Part shown: in pieces, positions 46,917-57,545 of the stretch | Position numbering within the stretch: position 1 is the stretch's first letter | Layout: every line of letters starts with the position of its first letter | Assembly: GCF_001540865.1 (NCBI RefSeq) | Contig: NC_033631.1 | Coordinates: 1,467,532-1,531,531, forward strand | Origin: Ananas comosus | Taxonomy: Eukaryota > Streptophyta > Magnoliopsida > Poales > Bromeliaceae | Direction: 5' to 3' | DNA length: 64,000 nucleotides | The notes under the pieces: generated by a model | Seen by the model: only the letters and a program-made list of their open reading frames with translations | The model's database searches: none | What the model was told of the DNA's origin: nothing | Made by a program: the position numbers and the translations under genes

Positions 46917-47075
46917 GTGTTACATCAAAACTCCGATGTCGGCAACACGGCGCCCCAGGTTGCCGCCCATTACCGACACGTGGCATTTCCTCATCTATTG
47001 AAAAATTATATCCTGCACCCAGTGTATAAAAACATTTCTGTACACCGCATTATTAATTACAGATTTTAAAAATAT
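46917..47075. repeat. Second half of a diverged 2-kb duplication
   Basis: It aligns with 44850-45010: shared GTGTTACATCAAAACTC and TACACCGCATTATTAAT, plus GACACGTGGCATTT against ACACGTTGCTGACATTT. Confidence 0.55.
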
Positions 47076-49984
47076 TTTGAAATTAATTAAAATCATATGA
47101 AACCCATGGCGAATTATATTAGTCAACTATATATATGATTGGTTTTTTTTTCCTTTATCATTGATTATTAAGTTTATAAGATAATTAATTTCACAATAGT
47201 TAATTTTTTTTAAGGCCAATTTGCATAAAAAATCCACTAATTTTGCGCTTGTGCAAAAGTGGGCCACCTTTTTAGTTTTTGCAGATTCGGGCCGAATTTT
47301 CAGAAGGATGACTAAACTACCCCTCTTTCAAAATTCATAAAAATTATATATTTTAAATGTCTAGAAAAATACAACTGCTAAGCCATTATGTATAAAACTT
47401 CTTGGAAATGACAACTGCTAAGTCATAATTATATGCATGTACCTTTCTTGTAAAACAAGAAACCTCATTCAAAAAAAAATAAAAAAAATAAAGATTAATT
47501 AATAAGATGAAAGAGTGCAATATTCTCTCAAATAGTGCAACAATCTCTTCAAAATAGTGCAATATTTGTATAAGTAGTGCAACATATGCATTCTTAATAC
47601 ACATTTTGTATGATTTTTACACTAAGTTACGTACAGTTTAGTATATTACACGAAAATAATATAATATATTACAATATATTATAAAAATTATATAATATAT
47701 GTACAAACGGTGCATATTTTACACTATTTATACATATATTTGCACCATTTCTGTAAATGTTGCACTATTATGAGAGAATGTTGCACCATTTAAATGTGTG
47801 TTGCACTTTCTTTTTGAAAATTAAATTTCATTACATATAAAATAAAGTGTCAAACTTCTTGAAAATGACAACTGCTAAGCCATAATTATATGCATGTACC
47901 TTTCTCGTGAAACGAGAAACCTCATTCAAAAGAAAATAAAAAAAATAAAGATTAATTAATAAGATGAAAGAGTGCAATATCCTCTCAAATAGTGCAACAA
48001 TCTCTTCAAAATAGTGCAATATCTGTATAATTAGTGCAACATATGCATTGTTAATACACATTTTGCATGATTTTTACACTAAGTTACGTACAGTTTAGTA
48101 TATTACACAAAAATAATATAATATATTACAATATATTATAAAAATTATACAATATATGTACAAACGGTGCATATTTTACACTATTTATACATATATTTAC
48201 ACCATTTGTGTAAATGTTGCACTATTATGAGAGAATGTTGCACCATTTAGATGTGTGTTGCACTCTTTCTTTTTGAAAATTAAATTTCATTGCATATTAA
48301 ATAAAGTGTAAAACTTCTTGGAAATGACAACTGCTAAGCCATAATTACATGCATGTACCTTTCTCGTGAAACGAGAAACCTCATTCAAGAGAAAATAAAA
48401 AAAATAAAGATTAATTAATAAGATGAAAGAGTGCAATATCCTCTCAAATAGTGCAACAATCTCTTCAAAATAGTGCAATATCTGTATAATTAGTGCAACA
48501 TATGCATTGTTAATACACATTTTGCATGATTTTTACACTAAGTTACGTACAGTTTAGTATATTACGCGAAAATAATATAATATATTACAATATATTATAA
48601 AAATTATACAATATATGTACAAACGGTGCATATTTTACACTATTTATACATATATTTACACCATTTGTGTAAATGTTGCACTATTATGAGAGAATGTTGC
48701 ACCATTTAGATGTGTGTTGCACTCTTTCTTTTTGAAAATTAAATTTCATTGCATATTAAATAAAGTGTCAAACTTCTTGAAAATGACAACTGCTAAGCCA
48801 TAATTACATGTACCTTTCTCGTGAAACGAGAAACCTCATTCAAAAGAAAATAAAAAAATAAAGAATAATTAGTAAGATGAAAGAGTGCAACATCCTCTCA
48901 AATAGTGCAACAAGCTCTTCAAAATAGTGCAATATCTGTATAAGTAGTGCAACATACGCATTGTTAATACACATTTTACATAATTTTTACACTAAATTAC
49001 ATACAGTTTAATATATTACGCGAAAATAATATGCAACATATAATATAATAAACTGTATGTAATTAATTTAGTGTAAAAATCATACAAAATGTGTATTAAC
49101 AATGCATATGTTGCACTACTTATACAGATATTGCACTATTTTGAAGAGATTGTTGCACTATTTGAGAGGATATTGCACTCTTTCATCTTATTAATTAATC
49201 TTTATTTTTTTTATTTTCTCTTGAATGAGGTTTCTCGTTTCACGAGAAAGGTACATGCATGTAATTATGGCTTAGCAGTTGTCATTTCCAAGAAGTTTTA
49301 CACTTCATTTAATATGCAATGAAATTTAATTTTCAAAAAGAAAGAGTGCAACACACATCTAAATGGTGCAACATTCTCTCATAATAGTGCAATATTTACA
49401 CAAATGGTGTAAATATCTATACAAATAGTGTAAAATATGCACCGTTTGTACATATATTGTATAATTTTTATAGTATGTTGTAATATAATATATTATTTTC
49501 GTGTAATATACTATACCGTGCGTAATTTAGTGTAAAAATTATACAAAATATTTATTAACAAAGCATATGTCACTACAAGAAAAGACGGTCATAGAGACGG
49601 TTTTTAGCTGTTGTAGAGGCGGTTTTCGCAACCGCCTCTAAACCGCCGGCGTAGACAGCGCCTCTACAATGTAGAGGCGGTTTGAGCGACCGCCGGGGGA
49701 GCTTAGAGACGGTTCGATAGAGGCGGTTTAGACCACCCCTATANGCGGTTTAAACCGCCTCTATAAGTAAGAGGCATGTTATTACATAGAGACGGTTTAA
49801 ACCGCCTCTACATAAAAAATATCATAATAATTATATTAAAATAATTAATTTAGCTTTCATTTATGAGCAAAAAATTAAAAATTTATTAAAAATATATATT
49901 AGCAATATTAAAAGCGACACAATTCTTAACAAGAAGCAACACAATTCTTTGACATTATTAAAAACTTTATAATTCAACATAATA

Positions 49985-50175
49985 TATAAACCAAAATACA
50001 TAATCTCATCCAACAGCTATACATAATACATAATCTCATCCAACATCTATATATAATACATAATCTCATCCATTATATATACATAATACATAATCTCATC
50101 CAACATCTATATATAATACATAATCTCATCCATTATATATACATAATACATAATCTCATCCAACATCTACACATA
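49985..50175. repeat. About 30-bp tandem array inside the CACTA
   Basis: TACATAATCTCATCCA followed by ACATCTATATATAA or TTATATATACATAA repeats about six times in two alternating forms. Confidence 0.85.
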
Positions 50176-50700
50176 ATCTCGTTCCCTCCAAGCTCGTGAC
50201 TTGCATTCGAGAAATAATTGTTTGGAGATAAGTCATTCGGATTATTGACATATGCAACCTATGCAGTATTAAGCAATATAAAATTCAATTAGCAAATTAG
50301 TCAACAAGTTAAACCAAAAATTCAATTAGCAAATTAGTCAACAAGTTAAACCAAATCAATAATTAGCAAATTAGTAAAAAAAGAAAAAAAGCTTCAATGT
50401 GGTGAAAAAAACTGAAACTTATGACTTAAAACCTTAGGATTTACAAATATTTCATATTTTACCTGCAAAAGTTGTGCTTTCACTTCTTTTGAGTACAAAA
50501 TCTGAGAGAGAAAAAAGTTAGGCTATGAGTTCTACTGTAAAATTAACAAATAGAGTAAGAGGCACCAACTTGAAAGCCAATAAGAATATCTAAGTATTAT
50601 TTTCATTTGAAGAATTATAAGTAAAGCATAATTCCAAGTAAATCAACAATATTAGCACCTGAATGAATCTCAATAATATTCCATTCAGGTAATTCATGGC

Positions 50701-51175
50701 CTTACTAGTTTCAACAGCCTCTGCTTCATTGGCCTTCCAATGTTTAGCTATGTTGTCCGACAATGGGTCATCCAGATTTGGCGCACTGAGAAGTGCTTGA
50801 ATACTAGAAAATAATATAAACACAACGAGAACAATTTCTTACATAATAAAGAAAGATAGATATTATTTAGAATATCATGAGAAAGAGTGCTAAATTCAAG
50901 CAAAATGCATTCTTTGAAATGGTTGTTACTAAATATAAAAGCACATCACCACAAAGGAACGATCATGCAACCTCAATAGAACTGTCCTTACCTAGAGGGC
51001 AGGACTCCATTTGTCCTTTAAAATCTCAAGGCATATCCTTCCAAGCTGCATAAATGAAGTCGTAGTATTAAATTTACAAATCATCGAAGATGTTAATAGA
51101 CGGTAAAAGATAAAGTAAGATAATCTTACTTGCCTTGTCAATATTGGGATGATAAATTTTGGTAAGAAAACGAAC
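50701..51175 (-). pseudogene. Captured UBC13-type E2 ubiquitin-conjugating enzyme fragments
   Basis: Three minus-strand exon-like blocks match the C-terminal half of the UBC13 class (plant UBC35/UBC36), which builds Lys63-linked ubiquitin chains with a UEV partner. 51175-51134 encodes VRFLTKIYHPNIDK. 51045-50992 encodes LGRICLEILKDKWSPAL, including the catalytic Cys in the GRICL motif. 50803-50701 encodes [19 protein letters not shown] and [16 protein letters not shown]. Splice acceptors are kept. The first donor is of the GC type (AAG-GCAAGT). The second block ends in an in-frame TAG just before its donor, where the family has Gln, so the copy is dead as an E2. The N-terminal exons and last residues are absent. 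Confidence 0.85.
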
Positions 51176-51619
51176 CTGTTTCACAAATTAAAAGAAAAAA
51201 GAGAAAAGAGAAATAAGCAATGAATTAGTAATCATCAACCAATCAAAGAGAAATAAGCAAACCATAATAAAGCAAATATATATATCACTAGTGCAATTCC
51301 TAAACTCATCCTTAATCCACAGAGTTTAAAGGTGCTTGAGATATTTAAACTTCTGATGATGTACATTAAATACAAATGCAAACTTACTTAGCAAATAAGT
51401 TCAAAATAAAACTAATTGCACCTTTCATATTTCCGAAGAACAAGAACTAAAGTTCACTAACTTAAGAACTATACCGACTATTCAATAACATAATAGCAAG
51501 TAACTCTAAAACCTCAGTAATTCGTCAACCTTTTGCATCTAATACAACATCAGTCCAATTCCTACTAAAACAACATTAAAATCATAAAAAAATCCAAACT
51601 TTTTCCGAAGCCAAATCAC

Positions 51620-51891
51620 TTTATTCTGAATGGAGAAGTTGATGAAGTTGGTATCGACAATAACCCGATATGGCGGGCCTAGGGCAGTGTTGTACTTAAA
51701 GAAGAGCGCCAAAGATATCGCTAGACTGTGAAAACCTGATCAAATATAACAAATCATCAGCAAATCAAAGCAAAAAAAAGGAACAAGATGAATAAAAGAA
51801 AACAAGACGAAGCGGAGAAACTCACGCGTTGCGCGGGAGCTTCTCCTTCTCGAGGTCCTTCTTCTTAGGGTTCAGCACCTCCTCTTTGTAC
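51620..51891 (-). pseudogene. Captured FCF1 (rRNA-processing PIN-domain) fragments
   Basis: Two minus-strand exon-like blocks match FCF1/UTP24, the PIN-domain nuclease factor of the small-subunit processome. 51891-51826 encodes YKEEVLNPKKKDLEKEKLPR. 51725-51620 encodes [15 protein letters not shown] followed by [13 protein letters not shown], including the first PIN-domain Asp in VDTNF. The intron between them (51825-51726) has GT and AG ends and the reading phase is kept across it; alignment length to FCF1 is preserved at the joint. The rest of the PIN domain is missing, so it cannot be functional. On the minus strand it lies upstream of the UBC fragments and could be co-transcribed with them. 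Confidence 0.88.
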
Positions 51892-51904
51892 CTGCGATCA
51901 AAAG

Positions 51905-52265
51905 AAAATTAGGTTTTGGCGGCTGTGAAGCTAGAGGTGGCGGCGCGCGGAGTTGGAGGTGGCAGCGCGCGGATCTGGAGGCGACGGCAGCGAAGTTCGA
52001 GGTGGCGGCGTACAGAGCTGGAGGCGGCGGCTGCGAAGCTGGAGGAGGCGGCGCGCGGAGTTGGAGGCGACGCGTGGAGCTGGACGCCGCGGCCGCCGAG
52101 CTGGAGGCGGCGGCGCACAAGTGGGAGGAGGTGGCGCGGGTGATGGAGGTGAGGAGGGGAGGGGAAGAGGAGGAGGTGAGGCTATGGAGGGCGGAGGGGG
52201 TGTTGAGGAGGAAGAGTCGGAGGAGAGGGAGGGGAGGTGGGCGGCGGTTCCTGGGAAAAAAATAG
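51905..52265. repeat. GC-rich trinucleotide-like block in the CACTA
   Basis: GGAGGCGGCGG-type text repeats with a period near 27-30 bp (GCTGGAGGCGGCGGC phrases). Open frames exist in all six readings and give Ala/Pro/Ser or Gly/Arg-rich sequences, so none is credible as a gene. It lies upstream of the FCF1 fragments on the minus strand and might be captured 5' leader or promoter sequence. Confidence 0.55.
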
Positions 52266-53548
52266 GGGGAAAATTAGGAGGAAACATGGGGTAACAGTTT
52301 TAGGGTTAGATTTTTTTTTTAATTTAGATTTAGAGGTAAAAAACCGTCTCTAAACCGCCTCTATTATAAATTCACAGTGGCGGTTTTTTAAAAATCGCCC
52401 CTTAACCGCCTCTAATACGATTTTATAGAGGTGGTTGTGGGGACCACCTCTATAAAATTGCCTCTAATATGATTTTATAGAGGTGGTTGTGGGGACCGTT
52501 TCTATAACACCGCCTCTAATACGATTTTATAGTGGCGATTTTTAAAAACAGCCTCTAAACCGCCTCTAATATGATTTTATAGAGGCGGTTGTGGGAACCG
52601 CCTCTATAAAACGGTTTCTAGCACCGCTTTTTCTTGTAGTGTGTTGCATTATTTATACAGATATTACACTATTTTGAAGAGCTTCTTGCACTATTTGAAA
52701 GGATGTTGCACTCTTTCATTTTATTAATTATTCTTTATTTTTTTTATTTTCTCTTGAATGAGATTTCTTGTTTCATGAGAAAGGTACATGCATGTAATTA
52801 TGGTTTAGCAGTTGTTATTTTCAAGAAATTTTACACTTTATTTAATATGGAATGAAATTTAATTTTTAAAAAGAAAGAGTGCAACATAACATCTAAATGG
52901 TGCAACATTATTTAATAATAGTGTAACATTTACACAAATTGTGTAAATATCTGTACAAATAGTGTAAAATATGCATCGTTTATACATATATTGTATAATT
53001 TTTATAGTATGTTGTAATATAATATATTATTTTTCCGTAATATACTAAATTATGCGTAATTTAGTGTAAAAATTATGCAAAATGTGTATTAACAATGCAT
53101 ATGTTGCACTACTTATACAGATATTGCACTATTTTGAAGAGTTTGTTGCACTATTTGAGAGGATATTGCATTCTTTCATCTTATTAATTATTCTTTTTTT
53201 TAATTTTCTCTTGAATGAGGTTTTTCGTCTACGAGAAAGGTACATGTAATTATGACTTAGCAGTTGTCATTTCAAGAAGTTTTACACTTAGTGACTTAAC
53301 AGTTGTATTTTCTAGGCATTTAAAGCATATAATTTTTATGCATTTTGACAGAAGGGTAGTTTGGTCATCCTTCTGAAAATTCAGTCCGAATCTGCAAAAA
53401 CTAAAAAAGTGGCCCACTTTTGCAAAAGCGCAAAATTAGTGGATTTTTTATGCAAATTGGCCTTTTTTTAATATCTTGTTATTTTTTACTGATAAGAAAT
53501 TTAAATAATATAAATCGCAAATATTAAATAATATTTTAATTTCAAAAA

Positions 53549-54475
53549 TGGGTAAATTTCAAATACCATCCCTGTGGTTTAATGTCCTATGGTTCAATTT
53601 TTCTCTTTTCGTCGGCTCCTCCGTTAATATTTCGTTAAATTATATGCAAAAAATTTCTGATACCCTACATAGATTTATCGAATATTTACTTTAGTACCCT
53701 TTAGTTTTAACTTTGTTGTTGATTTAACGAAAAAAATTAGTGAAATGGATGATAAAAAAAGAAAAATAAAATCACATATTACTAAATTAATACACTTTAA
53801 AGGACTTTTTTTGCAAATAGTTCCCTGACAAATTTTTTTTTAAAATTAGCCATGTCAAAAATTTATTTGCAAAAATGGCCCTGACCCTGCCACGCAAGCG
53901 CCACGTCAACGTCACGCGGGCTGGGCTGGGGCCAGGTGTTTAAGTTGAACACGGTGAACCATTCACCGTGTTCAAACACAGTGAATAGTTCGCCGTGTCC
54001 AATGTGTATATCCGGGACGTAACCATTTTTTGGCTAAGTCCGGGGTATTTGTATTGAATATGGTGAACCATTCACCGTGTCCAATACAAATACCTGGTGA
54101 ATGGTTCACCGTGTCCAATACAAATACCCGGTGAATGGTTCACCGTGTCCAATACAAATATCCGGATTTAGCCATTTTAGCCCCGAATATACGCATTGGA
54201 TACGGCGAACCATTCACCGTGTTTGAACACGGTGAATCAATGATTCACCGTGTTCAACTTAAACACTTGGCCCCAGCCCCGCCTGCTTGGCGCTGACGTG
54301 GCGCTTGCGTGGCAGGGTCAGGACTATTTTTGCAAATAAATTTTTGATAGGGCTAATTTTAAAAAAAAATTTTGTCAAGGGGTTATTTATAAAAAAAAGT
54401 CCCACTTTAAATTATAAGGTATTAAAATAAGAAAGTGCGAAATTACAGGGTGGTATTTGAAGTTTTCCTTTATTG
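53549..54475. mobile_element. Palindromic MITE family P, copy 4, interrupted
   Basis: The left part (TTTCAAATACCATCCCTGTG...) runs to 53801 and the right part (CACTTTAAATTATAAGG...GGTGGTATTTGAAG) resumes at 54403. A 601-bp element sits between them. Confidence 0.75.
53802..54402. mobile_element. 601-bp MULE-type MITE with palindromic core
   Basis: The ends GGACTTTTTTTGCAAATAG and complement AAAAAAAAGTCC are inverted repeats. Pairing continues inward through CTGACAAATTT/AATTTTGTCAA and CCCTGACCCTGCCACGCAAG/CTTGCGTGGCAGGGTCAGG. The 9-bp target duplication CACTTTAAA is at 53793-53801 and 54403-54411, the MULE length. The core has many copies of the palindrome GGTGAACCATTCACC and three direct copies of GTGTCCAATACAAATACC. 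It inserted into family P copy 4. Confidence 0.85.
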
Positions 54476-54761
54476 AAATGGATACACCAGGTGCATGTGG
54501 GGACCAACCGGGCCCACGCAGTTCCCGCTCTTTTCTCCCCGTTTGGATTTGCTGCTGTAGGGTGACGTGGATGGCGACAGCGACATCCAATAGGGAGGGG
54601 GGATCATGACATGTGGAGGAAAACGATTGGCTGTACGGAAACGAAAGAGACATCTCACCCAATGGCTAATAACCACATATTTTTTATTCTTTGAAACTTG
54701 GTCAAATTAATTAGTCAAATTTTTTTTTTCCTTTTAGGATATTTTTTGGTTCATCTATTTT

Positions 54762-55124
54762 AAAGAAAAATTTCAAAAACTCCCAAGTGGTTTTGTAGTT
54801 TTCATTTTGCTCCCATGTGGTTTAAAATGTATCAAATTGCTCCCCTGTGGTTTCGTTTTTATCTTTTCGGTAGCTTTTTCGTTAATATTTTATTAAATTA
54901 TATACAAAAAAACTTCATATACCTATTTAGATTTATCAAATATTCACTTTAGTACCCTCTAAATTAAATTTATCACTGATTTAAGAAAAAAAATTATAAA
55001 ATTGATAAAAAAAAAAGAAAAAAGAAACCACAGGGGGGCAAATTAATACATTTTAAACCACAGGGGAGGAAAGTGAGAAACTACGAAACCACAGGGAATT
55101 TTTTTTGAAGTTTTTCCCTATTTT
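54762..55124. mobile_element. Palindromic MITE family P, copy 5
   Basis: It starts GAAAAATTTCAAAAACTCCC and ends TTTTTTTGAAGTTTTTCCC, with the family phrases TGTGGTTTAAAATGTATC and TAAACCACAGGGGAGG in opposite arms. Here CTCCCATGTGG replaces the ACCCTGTGG phrase of other copies. Confidence 0.75.
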
Positions 55125-57002
55125 AAACTATAAAATTAGAATAAAATTTATTAATTTTCATAATTATCGTTTATTTTATAAAAATCTTCTTATTCTACTT
55201 CGGAATGGGAATATGACCAAATTCATTTATTGCTCAATTAAGCCTTAAATCCCAAATTGGTCCGATTCAAAATAAACTATTGAAAATCTTATTTCACCAA
55301 TATCTATCTCCTCTTTTTTATCATTTTTCTCTCGTTTAATCAAATCATCTCTCAAAAATTACAAATATTCATTTTGAATTCCATTCCAACAATGAACCAA
55401 ACATGTTTAGGATGATTCGTCATTCCATTTTTTATTCCAAAATGATTCAATTTTATTTTGAATTCTTATTCCAATTATGAACCAAACATGCCCTTAATGT
55501 AATTATTTTTTCCAACGATGTTCATCTAGTTAAATTCACAAAAACATGTGTGTCAGATTGTACGCAGTGGATGATAAATTAAGTGATAAATTTTAATTTT
55601 TAAAAGTTTAGACAATAAATTACAATTTCAATAAATTTTAATTTCAATCATGCAAGTGGCTTATAAAAGTTCTCCGGTTCGGATAAATTAAAATCTGTTC
55701 TCAAGCACGCTTCGTTGTTGGGGTTTATGGTTTAAGTTACTATGGTTTGATAGTTTTCTTTAGAAATTTTTATTTTTAAAAACCATAATTTTAAGGCATT
55801 AAAAAAAAAATTTGAGGAAGGAGGTCAAAATTTTGCATTTTTAGGCCCTCATATGTTGAGCCCATTAAGGCCACTATAGTTTTGTTTGTACTTTCAACAG
55901 CAACAATCTATTTTAGAGCCTTTCATAAAAATAATAAAAAATCTAGAGCTTTTGTTGTAATGAAAGGGCAAAAAACTTTTCCAAGGCCATAGAGTAGAAT
56001 TACCAATTTGATTATTTTGATCTACTGCAGGAAAAAGCCAGAAAGGATATTAATAAGGAGTGAAAAGTATATATTAATATTAATTGTGCATTAATTGTAA
56101 TACTAAAGAGCAACTAGTGTCATGACTCTTTTCATATCCTCCCACATATATAAGGATTGTTGGCTATTTATTATTAGCTAAAATATATGGGTCCAATTTT
56201 TTGTCCCGAGATAATTGGCCCAATAGACTAGCATTTGAGTGAGATTGCGATCCATAATAAACCTAACGGCACACGACAAGAGACCCAATAATAAATCTTA
56301 CATCTAGATAGAATGAGTCTGATCGAAACTCCTTGAGTGCTAAAATTATGTCCTTAAGTGCGATGGGTGCGCCCTTTGAATCAATATATGCTTTTGAAAT
56401 AGCTGGTTAGTATTTAGAATAGCCAGATAATAATTTTATTTGTCTATGTAGTCCATCAAATATATGTTGTACCGTGAAGTTTTGGCTTTGCAATCCTGAT
56501 TTTTTTGATTTTTAGTAGGCTGCAGGTATCAACAAAAATAGACTGAACCCAGCCAGTCGAAATATATATAGTTTGTAGTCTATGTGCCATGAAACCCCTT
56601 GACATGAATCTTTATACCCCTTTGGTTAGCACCAGATTTGGTATATATAAGATGTGCTAATTTGGGCTTGCTGTGAACTCTTTTGAATTGATCGTGGTAT
56701 AACAAGAGGTAAATTAAGATGGGACGGAAGGTACAGATGTTAGGTAGGGGGGAGGATTCCATGGGTGGTGCAGGTACGGAAGGAGTTTAGTTTTCTAACT
56801 TTGCTTTGAACCAGATTTTTTTTAATTATTTGGGGGTTAATTGAAGAGATTAGAAATTGGCTTTTAACTTTTCTAAATGAGTGTTGGTACAAAGCTCAAA
56901 AATTTGAAAATAGCAGTAAATTCTACATTAATTGGAATTTTAAAAATTAATCTATTGATCAAATTGCTCTAATGACACCAAAATTGATGCATAAGGGATA
57001 AT
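55125..57002. other. Gene-free AT-rich stretch
   Basis: A MITE-like end AACCAAACATGCCC at about 55479 is the only recognisable motif. The minus-strand frame at 56580-56762 (60 codons) has no recognised domain. I see no exon, RNA or complete element. Confidence 0.45.
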
Positions 57003-57545
57003 TTAATTACAACAAATCTTACATTTAAGGACGCTTTATATAATAATTAACGACGCTTTAAATAGTCGGGAAAAATAACACCGACGTTTTTAAAAGCGTC
57101 GGATAAAGAGTCGTTAAATAAACATGTCGGAAAAAATAACAATTAGCGATGCTTTAAATAGTCGGGACAAATAACACCGACGCTTTTAAAAGCGTCGGAT
57201 AAAGAGTCGTTAAATAAACATGTCGGAATATATATACCGACGCTAGCGTCGGGAAACTTTTTTTCGATTCTTTTCAGAGTCGGTAATGTGTTAGGTGCCG
57301 ACTCTAAAAAGAGTCGTTAATTTAAACAAATGCCGACATTCCAAAGTATCGGTAAATTATAAAATACCAACATATTATCAACTCTAAAAAAAGTTGTTAA
57401 TTTAAACAATTGCCGACACTCCAAAGCATCGGTAAATTATAAAATTCCAACATATCACAGACTCTAAAAAAGTCGTTAATTTAAACAAATACCGATACTC
57501 CAAAGAATCGGTAAATTATGAAATACCAAATAAACACGCTAATAC
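57003..57545 (+). mobile_element. CACTA transposon end with sub-terminal repeat array
   Basis: The degenerate start ATTACAACAAATC stands for CACTACAACAAATC. Then come many sub-terminal copies of CCGACGCTTTTAAAAGCGTCGG and, further in, GCCGACTCTAAAAAGAGTCG and TGCCGACACTCCAAAG in alternating pairs. A block of about 97 bp (from about 57044 and from about 57145) is duplicated. The right end was not found; the element probably continued into the next region and was truncated. Confidence 0.7.

Larger units (their letters stand above)
49571..52641 (-). mobile_element. Pack-type CACTA element carrying gene fragments
   Basis: 3071 bp bounded by CACTACAAGAAAAG and CTTTTTCTTGTAGTG with a 3-bp target duplication TGT (49568-49570 and 52642-52644). 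The undisturbed site GCATATGTTGCACTA is visible in neighbouring MULE units, which confirms both ends. Both sub-terminal zones (49580-49805 and 52340-52625) are packed with AACCGCCTCTA or its complement, the expected transposase-binding array. No transposase is encoded. The interior carries minus-strand exon fragments of FCF1 and of a UBC13-like gene, so it was mobilised in trans and transduplicated host sequence. Confidence 0.92.
47214..53462. mobile_element. MULE-type element with long inverted arms (6.2 kb with nested CACTA)
   Basis: The ends GGCCAATTTGCATAAAAAAT and its complement form a terminal inverted repeat that pairs for about 180 bp before the internal arrays. A 9-bp TTTTTTTAA flanks both sides (47205-47213 and 53463-53471), the MULE length, although low complexity weakens it. 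Each arm is an array of units of about 458 bp, reading one way up to about 49040 and the other way after it. Unit starts are near 47399, 47855, 48313 and 48771, then in reverse near 49290, 52822 and 53270. Each unit has several GTGCAA/TTGCAC motifs and the hairpin TTTCTCGTGAAACGAGAAA. No transposase is encoded. Without the CACTA the element is 3178 bp. Confidence 0.8.

Noticed and set aside
49985..50175. CRISPR-like array
   Set aside because: The units are contiguous and alternate between two forms without unique spacers; it is an AT-rich tandem repeat in a plant transposon.
51872..52294. Up to 118-codon Ala/Pro/Ser or Gly/Arg-rich frames
   Set aside because: GC-rich repeat open in all six readings; no recognisable protein. 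Kept only as a repeat block in the CACTA.
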